The notes under the pieces were generated by a model. The model made no database searches and was not told the DNA's origin. It saw nothing but the letters and a program-made list of their open reading frames with translations. Source: Lachancea dasiensis (lineage: Eukaryota > Ascomycota > Saccharomycetes > Saccharomycetales > Saccharomycetaceae). Taken from it: 64,000 bases of DNA. Both the position numbers and the translations under genes were made by a program. The stretch covers positions 186,001 to 250,000 of the forward strand of contig LT598458.1 of assembly GCA_900074725.1 (NCBI GenBank). The letters are read 5' to 3'. This document shows positions 38,964 to 48,287 of the stretch, one piece after another; within the stretch, counting starts at the first letter, position 1; each line of letters opens with the position of its first letter.

Positions 38964-41900
38964 ATGGTATTCGCTAAGCTTTGGTGCGATTTTTGTCAAG
39001 ACCAAAGCGGCTTCGAGCCTATTTCAAGATATGGAGATCTCACGCTCTGTTTCGTCGATGGCGTTTTGCTCAACGGTGCCGCTTTGCTGATGATCTTATT
39101 CGGATCGAAAGAGCTGCTGCGTTTGTGTCGCGAACCCCACCCAGGCGTGAAATATAGAAAACACTGGCTACTGTTTTCAAGAATGGCCCTCGTGTCTCTA
39201 CAGCTCGTTTTCGCTACAGCCTCTTTATTCCAAAGCAGAACAACGGTGGATGTGCAATTGGCCTCAGCATCGCAAAGGCTGTTGAACCTGCTGTCTCTCA
39301 TCGTGGCCCTTCCGCTTCATTTGATTGAGTACAACAGGTCCAACGTGTCGAACGGGGTAGTCATTTTTTATTGGTTCTTCGAGGCGTTCTTTGGGCTGTG
39401 CAGGGTGGTGAATCTACAGATAAGGTTGACATATGAGGGTACGATGCCCGTAGCAGACTCTGTCTTTAAACTTACCGTCTTTCAGTGTTTTGCAAGTTTT
39501 CTCATTTTAGGGTTGGAATCTTTGTTCACTAAACCCTCGCTAGGCCGAAACGAGTTCTCAAAATACACCAATCGCAGGAAAAACCCATATGACAGTGCTA
39601 ACATCTTCTCTCGCATTTCTTTCTCCTGGATGACCCAAATGATGAAAACGGGCTATGATAAGTTTTTGACCGAGAACGATTTGTATAAGCTACCGAAGAA
39701 TTTTGGTAGTGCTGAAATTTCCGATGTGTTTGCCAAACATTGGGACTACGAAGTGAAACACAGAACCAAGCCTTCTCTTGCGTGGGCTCTCTGTGTCACG
39801 TTCGGTTGGAAAATGGTCGTCGGCGCTGTATTCAAAGCTATTTTTGACATTCTGGCTTTTACACAGCCCCAGCTATTGCGCATTCTTATTAAGTTTGTGA
39901 CTGACTACACTGAGAAGGCGGCAGCAGAGGAAATTCCAATAGTAAAGGGTTTTATGATTGCTATTGGTATGTTTTTGGTGAGTGTGATCCAGACCTCTTT
40001 TCTACACCAATATTTTCTACGAGCGTTTGACACTGGTATGAACATTAAGAGTGGTTTGACATCGGTAATTTATCAAAAGTCTCTGGTATTGTCCAACGAA
40101 GCGGCTGCTACTTCATCTACTGGTGACATTGTCAATTTAATGAGTGTTGACGTGCAACGCTTACAAGATTTGACCCAATGGGGTCAAATTATATGGTCAG
40201 GGCCCTTTCAACTGATTTTATGTCTGGTATCTCTTTACAAACTCTTGGGTCCTTCGATGTGGGTTGGAGTATTCATCATGATTATAATGATTCCCGTTAA
40301 TTCATTTATCGTGAGGCTTCAGAAAAGGCTGCAAAAAACCCAAATGAAAAACAAGGATGAAAGGACCCGCCTGATTAGCGAGATTTTGAATAACATTAAG
40401 TCTCTGAAGCTTTACGCATGGGAAGATCCTTACAAAGAAAAACTAGATCATGTTAGAAACGAGAAGGAACTAAAGAATTTGACAAAGATGGGTTGCACCC
40501 TGGCGCTTGCTAATTTTCAGTTCAACATTGTTCCGTTTTTGGTTTCAAGCTCAACATTTGCCGTCTTTGTCTTCACTCAGAAAGACAGGCCATTGACTAC
40601 TGACCTAGTGTTCCCAGCACTTACACTTTTCAATCTGCTCTCATTTCCGTTAGCAGTTATCCCTATGGCTATAACCTCCTTTGTTGAGGCTTCTATATCC
40701 GTGGGTCGTTTGCATTCCTTTTTGACGAACGAAGAACTGCAAACTGATTCTGTTCAGCGTAAATCGAAAGTAACTTCCAATGGTGATGTAGCTATCAATA
40801 TTGGTGCTGACGCGACATTCTTGTGGCAAAGAAAGCCCGAATACAAGGTTGCATTGAAGAATATTAACTTCAAAGCAAAGAAGGGTGAGCTAACTTGCGT
40901 TGTGGGTAAAGTTGGTAGTGGTAAGAGTGCTTTAATACAGGCTTTATTGGGAGACCTATTCCGAGTCAAAGGGTTCGCCACCGTTCACGGAAGTGTGGCG
41001 TATGTTTCTCAAGTTCCCTGGATTATGAACGGTACTGTCAAAGACAATATTCTTTTTGGACATAAGTATGATGCCAAGTTCTACGACAAGACAATAAAAG
41101 CTTGTGCATTGAGTGTGGATCTATCCATTCTTCCCGAAGGTGATCAGACAATGGTTGGTGAAAAGGGCATTTCTTTGTCGGGTGGTCAAAAGGCCCGTCT
41201 TTCACTCGCCAGGGCGGTTTATGCTAGAGCAGACACTTATTTATTGGATGATCCATTGGCAGCTGTTGATGAACATGTCGCTAAACATCTGATTGAGCAC
41301 GTTTTGGGTTCAACTGGTTTACTAAGTACCAAGGTTAAGGTGTTAGCTACAAACAAGATTTCTGTTCTCTCGATCGCTGACAGTATCACACTTTTGGAGA
41401 ACGGTGAAATTACTCAGCAGGGCTCTTACCATGATGTAACCAGTGACAACTCATCTGCCTTGTCTAAAATTATTGCCAGTTACGGCAAAAAAAGTTTGAA
41501 AGGTAAGAAGGAGGGTTCAACGGATTCCCCTACTTCCGAAAGCAGTACTGTAGCCGAGGATAACATCGATCTCCGTAAACTGGAAGAGGACAAGTCAATT
41601 GAATCTGATGGGCGGAGCTTGCGTAGAGCAAGCAATGCAACTTTGAGAAGTTTGGGTTTTGGTGATGACGAACGGCCCTCGCTGAAAGAGCACAGGGAAC
41701 AAGGAAAGGTCAAGTGGGAAATTTATCTTGAATATGCGAAGGCTTGTAATCCTAGACATGTCATGGTCTTTATGGTGTTTGTTGTCCTATCTATGTTCTT
41801 GTCTGTTATTGGCAATGTTTGGTTAAAACACTGGTCTGAGGTTAATACCAAATTTGGTGCAAACCCTCATGTTAGCAAGTATCTCGGTATCTACCTTGCT

Positions 41901-43454
41901 CTTGGTATAGGGTCCGCTCTCTCCACCTTGGTGCAAACCGTTATCTTATGGGTCTACTGTACAATTCATGGTTCACGTTATCTCCACGATGCGATGGCTT
42001 CAGCGGTTTTCAGGGCACCTATGTCCTTTTTTGAAACGACACCAATGGGTAGAATTTTGAACAGGTTTTCTAATGACATTTACAAGGTCGATGAATTGTT
42101 GGGTAGAACTTTTTCACAGTTTTTTGTGAATGCCATCAAGGTCTCCTTCACTGTTATTGTTATCTGTTATTCGACATGGCAGTTCATTTTTATTGTGGGT
42201 CCATTGAGCACCTTATACATCTATTATCAACAGTATTATTTGAAAACATCTAGAGAACTCCGTCGTTTAGACTCGGTCACCAGGTCTCCAATTTATGCAC
42301 ATTTCCAAGAAACTTTGGGCGGTATCAGTACTGTTAGAGGATATGGCCAGCAGAAAAGATTTGTTCATATAAATCAGGCCCGAGTGGATAATAATATGAG
42401 CGCATATTATCCTTCTGTGAACGCGAATAGATGGTTGGCTTTTAGATTAGAGTTCATTGGATCTGTCATAATTCTTGGTGCCGCGGTTCTCAGTATTTTC
42501 CGCCTCAGGCAAGGCACCTTGACCGCAGGAATGATTGGTCTCTCTTTAAGCTATGCTTTGCAGATCACCCAGTCACTAAATTGGATTGTGCGAATGACCG
42601 TTGAAGTGGAAACCAACATCGTCTCAGTAGAACGGATCAAGGAATATGCCAGCCTAACACCAGAAGCACCAGCTGTCATTGAAGATAGCAGACCAGCTGA
42701 AGAATGGCCTACTGAAGGCGGAATTAAATTTGAAGGTTATTCGGCACGATACAGACCTGGGCTAAATCTTGTGTTGAAAGATATCAGTCTGGACATCAAA
42801 CCCCAAGAAAAGGTGGGTATTGTGGGGCGTACCGGTGCTGGTAAGTCCTCCTTAACCTTAGCACTTTTCAGGATTATTGAAGCCGCAAGTGGGCACATAT
42901 CCATAGACGGCTTGCCTATCGATCAAATTGGTTTGAAGGACTTGAGACAGCATCTTTCTATCATCCCTCAAGACTCTCAGGTATTTGAAGGCACTGTAAG
43001 GGATAACATCGATCCCACCCGCCAGTTCACAGATGAGCAGATATGGCGCGCCCTAGAGTTGTCGCATTTGAAGGAACACATCAAGAGTTTAGGCAAGGAG
43101 GAACTCGAATCAGCTCTCACAGAAGGCGGTGGTAATCTTTCTGTCGGGCAAAGGCAGCTGATGTGTTTGGCAAGAGCGCTGCTCATTCCATCAAAGATTT
43201 TGGTACTGGATGAAGCCACTGCCGCGGTTGACGTTGAGACCGACCAAGTGATACAAGAAACGATAAGAACTGCATTTAAGGATCGTACAATTCTAACCAT
43301 TGCTCATAGAATCAACACAATTTTAGATAGTGATCGGGTTATCGTACTTGAACAGGGTCAAATTGCAGAGTTTGATACTCCTGAAAATCTGTTGAAGAAC
43401 TCTGAGAGCTTGTTCTATTCGTTATGCCATGAAGCCGGTGTGACAAAGGACTGA
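38964..43454 (+). CDS. YCF1: YCF1, vacuolar ABCC glutathione-conjugate transporter
   Basis: A 1496-residue full-length ABCC transporter (1515 in S. cerevisiae). It has an N-terminal TMD0 of five segments, then TMD1, NBD1 (Walker A GKVGSGKS at about 648, signature LSGGQ at about 738, DDPLAAVD), a regulatory linker, TMD2 and NBD2 (Walker A GRTGAGKSS at about 1288, signature LSVGQ, DEATAAVD). NBD1 carries the Asp of DDPLAAVD in place of the catalytic Glu, the usual ABCC asymmetry. The linker keeps RRASNATLRS with S890 and T893, equivalent to the phosphorylated S908 and T911 of S. cerevisiae. Ycf1 pumps glutathione conjugates and cadmium-glutathione into the vacuole. It converges on HOG1 about 120 bp away. 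In S. cerevisiae YCF1 is YDR135C, HOG1 is YLR113W. Confidence 0.97.
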   Translation: MVFAKLWCDFCQDQSGFEPISRYGDLTLCFVDGVLLNGAALLMILFGSKELLRLCREPHPGVKYRKHWLLFSRMALVSLQLVFATASLFQSRTTVDVQLASASQRLLNLLSLIVALPLHLIEYNRSNVSNGVVIFYWFFEAFFGLCRVVNLQIRLTYEGTMPVADSVFKLTVFQCFASFLILGLESLFTKPSLGRNEFSKYTNRRKNPYDSANIFSRISFSWMTQMMKTGYDKFLTENDLYKLPKNFGSAEISDVFAKHWDYEVKHRTKPSLAWALCVTFGWKMVVGAVFKAIFDILAFTQPQLLRILIKFVTDYTEKAAAEEIPIVKGFMIAIGMFLVSVIQTSFLHQYFLRAFDTGMNIKSGLTSVIYQKSLVLSNEAAATSSTGDIVNLMSVDVQRLQDLTQWGQIIWSGPFQLILCLVSLYKLLGPSMWVGVFIMIIMIPVNSFIVRLQKRLQKTQMKNKDERTRLISEILNNIKSLKLYAWEDPYKEKLDHVRNEKELKNLTKMGCTLALANFQFNIVPFLVSSSTFAVFVFTQKDRPLTTDLVFPALTLFNLLSFPLAVIPMAITSFVEASISVGRLHSFLTNEELQTDSVQRKSKVTSNGDVAINIGADATFLWQRKPEYKVALKNINFKAKKGELTCVVGKVGSGKSALIQALLGDLFRVKGFATVHGSVAYVSQVPWIMNGTVKDNILFGHKYDAKFYDKTIKACALSVDLSILPEGDQTMVGEKGISLSGGQKARLSLARAVYARADTYLLDDPLAAVDEHVAKHLIEHVLGSTGLLSTKVKVLATNKISVLSIADSITLLENGEITQQGSYHDVTSDNSSALSKIIASYGKKSLKGKKEGSTDSPTSESSTVAEDNIDLRKLEEDKSIESDGRSLRRASNATLRSLGFGDDERPSLKEHREQGKVKWEIYLEYAKACNPRHVMVFMVFVVLSMFLSVIGNVWLKHWSEVNTKFGANPHVSKYLGIYLALGIGSALSTLVQTVILWVYCTIHGSRYLHDAMASAVFRAPMSFFETTPMGRILNRFSNDIYKVDELLGRTFSQFFVNAIKVSFTVIVICYSTWQFIFIVGPLSTLYIYYQQYYLKTSRELRRLDSVTRSPIYAHFQETLGGISTVRGYGQQKRFVHINQARVDNNMSAYYPSVNANRWLAFRLEFIGSVIILGAAVLSIFRLRQGTLTAGMIGLSLSYALQITQSLNWIVRMTVEVETNIVSVERIKEYASLTPEAPAVIEDSRPAEEWPTEGGIKFEGYSARYRPGLNLVLKDISLDIKPQEKVGIVGRTGAGKSSLTLALFRIIEAASGHISIDGLPIDQIGLKDLRQHLSIIPQDSQVFEGTVRDNIDPTRQFTDEQIWRALELSHLKEHIKSLGKEELESALTEGGGNLSVGQRQLMCLARALLIPSKILVLDEATAAVDVETDQVIQETIRTAFKDRTILTIAHRINTILDSDRVIVLEQGQIAEFDTPENLLKNSESLFYSLCHEAGVTKD

Positions 43455-43572
43455 TTTAAACAGATCAGTATATATATTATATACATATACATGTTAATGT
43501 GAAATCTATACTCCAGCTCACAGGAACGAGGGAAGAAGAGAATGGGCACTAAAATGCGAATCGAGTTCAACT

Positions 43573-44871
43573 CTATTGAAATTCTGAAGCGTATTGTGCG
43601 GCCTGATTTGCGTATGAATTCAAAGTATCATTCTGGCCAGTGGTATTTCCGTTTCCCTGTTGTTGTGCAGCCGTGGTAGCATGCGTAGCTGCTTGGCCAT
43701 CTGCGGTTTGACCAGATTGTGCTTGCGAATAGTCTTGTTGCTGCTGCTGAGAAGCTTGAGCTGCCTGGGCCGCTGCGGTAGCAGCTGCAACCTGGTCGTC
43801 AAATGTAGCATTGGGATCTATCTGGTTGTCGCCGATCTGATGGAAATCCAAAATCTCGGAGTACATCATTACTCTCCAGGTGTCAACGGGTAAATCGGCA
43901 TCATTGAAATGCCAGTCGAACTTGGCGTCAGCAACAGGTTCATCTGTTGGATCATGATATGGGGCCAGGTAAGGATGACCGAGAGCATCAGCTGCTGTGA
44001 TTCTCTTATTAGGGTCAAAAACCAGCATTTTTTCCAATAAGTCAACAGCATCGGGCTCGATGTTCTTGAAACGCTCAGAAAATGGAACAGGATCTCTATG
44101 TGGCAGAGACGTGACAAATTTTAGAGTATTCACGGAGCAGATTGTGTTGATGACGTCCTCCGGAGGAGATCCCAATAGGTCAGTAATGATAGAAAACTGA
44201 TGAACATGGTCCTTTCCTGGGAAAAGGGGTTTCCCCTCGATCATTTCCGCGAAAATGCAGCCTGCAGACCAGATATCGACTTCAACGTTATATTTTTGCC
44301 ATGTCAACATGATTTCCGGAGCACGGTAGTAACGGGTGGACACATATCCAGTCATTTGAGGATCTTGGATTCTGGCCAAACCAAAATCACAGATTTTCAA
44401 GTCACAGTTCTCATTGATCAAAATGTTGCTGGGCTTCAAGTCTCGATGGATAACGCCGGCAGAATGGACATATTTGAGGCCCCTCAGGATTTGGTACAAG
44501 AAGTACTGTACAAATTGTTTCTCCAAGGGCCGCGTTTGCAGAAGTCTGTGCAAATCCGTGCCCTGCAACTCGGTGACAAAATAAATGTCCTCCAGTGGTG
44601 ACAGAAAAATGTCCTCCAGGCAAATCAAATTTTCATGTCTAAGGTGCTTCAGCAGTTTCAGCTCACGGTACGTGCGCTTGGCCAGAACAGCTGTAGAGAA
44701 TGGCTTCATGATTTTTTTGATGGCCACCGGCTGACTGGTATAGGTGTCGGTAGCTGAGCACACCAGGCCGAAAGCGCCCATCCCGACCGGGTTCAGCTCC
44801 GTGTAGCGGTTGGTGATCTCGAACACCGTTCCGAAGATCTGTGTCCGTATGAACTCTTCCTGTGCTGCCAT
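43573..44871 (-). CDS. HOG1: HOG1, osmostress MAP kinase (p38 type)
   Basis: A 432-residue MAP kinase, almost identical to S. cerevisiae Hog1 (435) through residue ~350: [20 protein letters not shown], glycine loop [18 protein letters not shown] lysine, HRDLKPSN catalytic loop, DFGLAR and the activation loop TGY (T174, Y176) that marks the p38/Hog1 class. The common-docking segment after the kinase domain ([13 protein letters not shown]) is present. The tail is Ala/Gln-rich ([18 protein letters not shown]), shorter and different from S. cerevisiae, as is usual for this part. Hog1 is activated by Pbs2 in high osmolarity and moves to the nucleus. The start at 44871 is the only sensible ATG. Its 5' neighbour is the long gene-free repeat interval. 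Confidence 0.98.
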   Translation of the reverse strand: MAAQEEFIRTQIFGTVFEITNRYTELNPVGMGAFGLVCSATDTYTSQPVAIKKIMKPFSTAVLAKRTYRELKLLKHLRHENLICLEDIFLSPLEDIYFVTELQGTDLHRLLQTRPLEKQFVQYFLYQILRGLKYVHSAGVIHRDLKPSNILINENCDLKICDFGLARIQDPQMTGYVSTRYYRAPEIMLTWQKYNVEVDIWSAGCIFAEMIEGKPLFPGKDHVHQFSIITDLLGSPPEDVINTICSVNTLKFVTSLPHRDPVPFSERFKNIEPDAVDLLEKMLVFDPNKRITAADALGHPYLAPYHDPTDEPVADAKFDWHFNDADLPVDTWRVMMYSEILDFHQIGDNQIDPNATFDDQVAAATAAAQAAQASQQQQQDYSQAQSGQTADGQAATHATTAAQQQGNGNTTGQNDTLNSYANQAAQYASEFQ

Positions 44872-45641
44872 TGTGCGTCGAATATTAACACTAACGGATC
44901 TTCCAAGGGGGATCCAAACCTTGCTGTAATACGATGGGCAGATGCGTAAACTTCGTCAACTCCGTTTTCTATCCAAGCAACTGCCGGAGCACAATGTCTC
45001 GTGTGTAAGAGGGCCGATGAGGTGTGTTTCCGAGACCAGACAGTTGGCTTTGTCTTTTGGTTGTAATGAGCTTCTAATCCGAGAACAACTGATTGCTAAC
45101 GGCAAACGTAATGGAAAGTCACATCACATACCACGACCAGCCGCCATGGGCACTGTGTACGACTGTGACACGCCTGTCACGTTTTCCATAATTGATCGGC
45201 GCAAGCGGCGGCGAGTTGCTGGTCGAGCGAGTGAGAGCTGGAAGTGGCTATTGTTGGACTGGGTAGTGGTGTAGCGCTGTCTGAATAGCATCGAGCTGGG
45301 TCGTGGTAGCCTTCGACATTGTGTCAGTATAGTATAAAGTGATATCGGCGACGTCAGTAAAATGGAGGTGTGTAAACAATGGGAACAGCGGGAGCTGGTG
45401 GGCTATCAAGCCCGAACGGCACCTCTTTGGACAAGTTCCGGCCATGTGTCCAGATGCGGTCCTAATTTGTAGCCCCAATAACGGCGGAGCGGTGATCAGA
45501 GGTCGTTCTGCGGGCTGCAACGGGAAAGCTCTGCAACAGAATCTCCTTACAGAGGAAGAGCGATTGCACAGAAACGCCCTGGCCAGTCCAGCATGTGATC
45601 CACGATGTCTATCCACAAGTCGAGCGACTCGAGCCACTTGT
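44872..45641. other. Intergenic, HOG1 promoter side
   Basis: About 0.8 kb upstream of HOG1 with no supported gene. Some longer frames run through it on the minus strand, but they overlap the repeats to the right and match no family. Presumed HOG1 promoter at the left end. Confidence 0.5.
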
Positions 45642-45928
45642 TGTTGGGAATAATGTGAGGAAACTGATGGTGATGTGCGCCTAATCGCATAATGAGCGTC
45701 AGTAAATACGTGACACAGTGGTACAGAATGATAGTACACAACCGAGCCGTACAAATCGGCCTACCATCCAAGACAAGTCGAAGAGAACGTCTGTCGATGG
45801 CGGTTGATGAGTTAGAGCCGCAATCCAGATCTAGAGCGGATGATTAATAATCGTGATATTCAGAGTCACCGAGCGAGAACTGTGCAAATGCCAGGCGTTT
45901 ATTCAGGTACCTGAACCAAGTAAATAGA
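45642..45928 (+). mobile_element. Solo LTR fragment, Ty-like retrotransposon, copy 1
   Basis: It begins TGTTGGGAATAATGTGA, the kind of TGTTGG start found in yeast Ty-type LTRs, and runs about 287 bp to the start of the next copy. It ends shortly after a 14-bp palindrome TTCAGGTACCTGAA (45902-45915). It looks broken, without internal coding sequence. In the first ~100 bp it differs from copy 2 at about five positions, so it is old but not ancient. The Ty1/copia assignment is a guess from the terminal bases. Confidence 0.5.
45902..45915. repeat. 14-bp palindrome TTCAGGTACCTGAA, copy 1
   Basis: A perfect inverted repeat inside the first LTR fragment. The same palindrome recurs at 46232-46245 (with one central change) and at 46397-46410. 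It follows the TATA-like region of the LTR and may be part of the R/U5 side or a protein-binding site. Confidence 0.6.
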
Positions 45929-46366
45929 TGTTGGGAATAATGTGAATAAACTGATGGTGATGTGCGTCTAATCGCATAATCAGCGTCAGTAAATATGTGA
46001 CACAGTGGTACAGAATGATAGTACACAACCGAGGCCATACAAATAGAGTTACAAGCTAAGACAAACCGAAGAGAACAACTGTTGTCCAATGGGATTGGCC
46101 ATTGATAAGTTATCGGTAGTGTACGGCATTGAAGCCGTAATCCTTGGGCAATAGAATGATCTAGAATGGGTGATTAATAAATGTGTTGACCAGAGTAACC
46201 GAGTGAGAATTGTATAAATACCAGGCTTTTGTTCAGGTAACTGAACCAATTAAAAAGGATTCCCCAGACCCAAGCTACTCATCGTATAATGACTATGTCC
46301 GACAAGACAATTTTAGTAAGCTCTCTACTGGTGAATCAGATCCGCCTCGATAATGATTGTGGTACT
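45929..46366 (+). mobile_element. Solo LTR fragment, Ty-like retrotransposon, copy 2
   Basis: It starts with the same TGTTGGGAATAATGTGA directly after copy 1. It continues through a TATA-like TGTATAAATA (near 46211), the palindrome and a ~120-bp segment up to about 46355. The right boundary is uncertain because the next copy begins mid-element. It is the most complete of the three, still without internal region. The head-to-tail arrangement suggests tandem duplication or a nested insertion of one LTR beside another. Confidence 0.5.
46232..46245. repeat. Palindrome copy 2, TTCAGGTAACTGAA
   Basis: Near-perfect version of the palindrome, flanked by G and C that extend the pairing to 16 bases. 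It lies 330 bp after copy 1 and 165 bp before copy 3. Confidence 0.6.
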
Positions 46367-46519
46367 CAGAGTCACCGAGCCACTCCCAGACTTTTGTTCA
46401 GGTACCTGAACCAATTAAAAAGAACTCCCTAGACCCAAGCTACTCATCGTATAATGACTATGTCCGACAAGACAATTTTAGTAAGCTCTCTACTGGTGAA
46501 TCAGATCCACCTCAATACT
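46367..46519 (+). mobile_element. Solo LTR fragment, Ty-like retrotransposon, copy 3
   Basis: It repeats the right-hand half of copy 2 with a 165-bp period. Over ~86 bases starting GACCCAAGCTACTCATCG (46267 and 46432) the two differ at only two positions, so this duplication is younger than that between copies 1 and 2. The left half is absent. It looks broken. Confidence 0.5.
46396..46411. repeat. 16-bp perfect palindrome, copy 3
   Basis: GTTCAGGTACCTGAAC, a 16-bp perfect inverted repeat with a central KpnI-type GGTACC. Third occurrence within 510 bp. Confidence 0.7.
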
Positions 46520-46971
46520 TGTGACGAACGGCCTCGGAAGTAGGCTGTTGAAGGCTCTACCACAGGACAGCGTGACACTGGTTCCTTTATGTGTACGAAA
46601 AAGACATGTTAAAGCCGCAACGGCCGGGGGCCGTGGTGGAGGCGTGGTGTGGACACAAACCCCAGCTCTCCTCAAGTTGGCAATGCAGTGAACGTCACGG
46701 TTCGCCTTGTGTCACGTGACGCGCATGGGATATCCGCTGTGCCCCGGCCCCTGCGGACACACTGGCTCATCACTTTGTACTATTCTGACCCGCCAGGCCG
46801 TGCCAGCGGGCTCTTTTGAGTGCGCTGGACCACCACCCTGTGCGACCTCTAACGTTTCGCCCACTACGCAACTCAACTCTATTCAAGCAGGGGCCCACCG
46901 CCCACCTCTCGTCGTGTCTCTGTCGTACGTAGCGCGATATACACTTTAGACAGCCCGTTGCCGCGTTTGCG
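46520..46971. other. Intergenic, GC-rich, left part
   Basis: No supported gene. GC content is visibly higher than in the surrounding genes. A GTCACGTGAC E-box palindrome lies near 46712-46721. Frames of 60-96 codons on both strands are expected from the composition. Confidence 0.5.
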
Positions 46972-47019
46972 GCGGTCCAGCTGGTTTCTCCACAGGCGGT
47001 CCAGCTGGTTTCTCCACAC
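46972..47019. repeat. 24-bp direct tandem repeat, two copies
   Basis: Unit GCGGTCCAGCTGGTTTCTCC plus CACA, present twice back to back and practically identical. Each unit holds the palindrome CAGCTG. Confidence 0.85.
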
Positions 47020-47217
47020 TTGTGTCGCGCCCTCCGTCTGCCGAGGATACGCCTTCCCACACTTCATCTCGTAACCTCTGTCGCTTTTTTCTTGTTTATG
47101 TCGGGACTAGTGACTTTACCTAAGCGGAGACAAAATTCAAGCCAGTGCACCCATAGTTCAACCCCGGGGACCAAACAAAGACATACCCGTGCACTGCACA
47201 GCACATAGAGGACAGAC

Positions 47218-47293
47218 GCATACAGGGTAGATACAAGATAGAAGGAAGCATACGGGGTAGATACAAGATAGAGGGAAGCATACAGGGTAGATG
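47218..47293. repeat. 30-bp minisatellite, about 2.5 copies
   Basis: Unit beginning GCATACAGGGTAGATACAAG, with starts of the TAC(A/G)GGGTAG core at 47221, 47251 and 47281. Followed by a related 37-bp duplication containing GATGCTCACAGGA (about 47290 and 47328). Confidence 0.85.
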
Positions 47294-47348
47294 CTCACAG
47301 GATGGAAAGACATATACGGGATAGAAAGATGCTCACAGGATAGATGGG

Positions 47349-47452
47349 CGCTTTCAACACTACGGGTTGGGCGCTTTCAACACTACGGGATAGACGCTTT
47401 CAACACTACGGGATAGACGCTTCCAGCACTGCGGGATAGACGCTTCCAGCAC
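47349..47452. repeat. 23-bp minisatellite, five copies
   Basis: Unit CGCTTTCAACACTACGGGAT plus AGA, with copies starting at 47349, 47372, 47395, 47418 and 47441. The last two share CCAG in place of TCAA, so point changes have spread stepwise along the array. A Reb1-type CGGGTAA follows at 47476-47482. Confidence 0.9.
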
Positions 47453-48153
47453 CACTGCTACAGCGCTGGCTCGTCCGGGTAACCCACCTGCCTCCCCGAC
47501 CTCACAGCACGCCCCCACCGGCCACGTGACCGCGACCCAAAATACCACGCCGCCCGCGCCCTGGCCGCCCGGGCCCAGACTCCCGCCGCGACCAAAAATA
47601 GACTCTTTTCCCCTTCCGGCGCGTCCTTCCCCTTCCGGCGCGTCCTTCCCAATCCGGCTCCTGTCCTGCCATGCGTCCTGCCACGGCCCGCGTTTCCGGT
47701 GTTTACGTTTACCTATGCGGTTACGTATCCGTGCCTCTGCGAGCACCGACGTGAGCCAGCGGCGAATCTTACCACCGCTACCCAACCAACGGTACGAGAC
47801 CCTCTCGCCCAGTGTCCCTCAACCCGGTCCACCTCATCGCGTCGACACGGCAAAGAAAAGGACCACCGAAAAACGTCCCATCGCCCTCCGTCTTGTCGGG
47901 CCCTCCCTGCCGCTTCCATACTAAGCAAACCGTAAACAATAATTGCTTGTGTGAAGCCACGTATCTCTCTCAGACACCAGCGCGATCCCACCACAAACGG
48001 CTTATCTCGTACGACATCGGCCACCCGCGCTGGCCGCGTGCAACCAAAACTGCAAAAAAAAACACACACTCACAAACCCAACCGCAACAAGGGGCGTGAC
48101 CCGGACGCAAAAGATAGCGTAAATTTTTCGCCGCGGGAACCAAAGCGCAACAG
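47453..48153. other. GC-rich upstream region of CCW12
   Basis: About 0.7 kb, strikingly GC-rich to about 47920 and then less so. It contains a 19-bp tandem (CCCCTTCCGGCGCGTCCTT, 47610 and 47629) and a Reb1-type site at 47476. Overlapping open frames of 95-141 codons on both strands have no recognisable motif; such frames are expected in GC-rich DNA. Probably the long upstream regulatory region of the strongly expressed CCW12 gene. Confidence 0.5.
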
Positions 48154-48160
48154 TATATAA
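48154..48160 (+). promoter_or_regulatory. TATA box of CCW12
   Basis: TATATAA, 128 bases before the CCW12 ATG, followed by a pyrimidine-rich leader (TTTTTTTTT-containing) as in highly expressed yeast genes. Its place argues against the in-frame ATG at 48171, which would be only ten bases downstream. Confidence 0.75.
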
Positions 48161-48287
48161 GGGGAAGGGTATGAGCCTCGAAGAGATCCGTTGTCACCTT
48201 CACTTTTCTTACTCTCTTTTTTTTTTGGTTCTTTTCTCTCCTCATAGATATATATCTTCAGTCACTCGCTTACCCACCAATTTAACA

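Noticed and set aside
45248-45754. 168-codon minus-strand frame, partly repeated at 45844-46089
   Set aside because: The shared protein segment comes from translating the duplicated LTR-like DNA; no family resemblance.
47360-47924. Overlapping open frames of 132-141 codons on both strands
   Set aside because: They cover minisatellites and GC-rich DNA, where stop codons are rare by composition; no conserved motif or codon bias.
48171-48287. Upstream in-frame ATG extending CCW12 by 39 residues
   Set aside because: It is ten bases after the TATA box, so unlikely to be in the mRNA, and it would bury the signal peptide.
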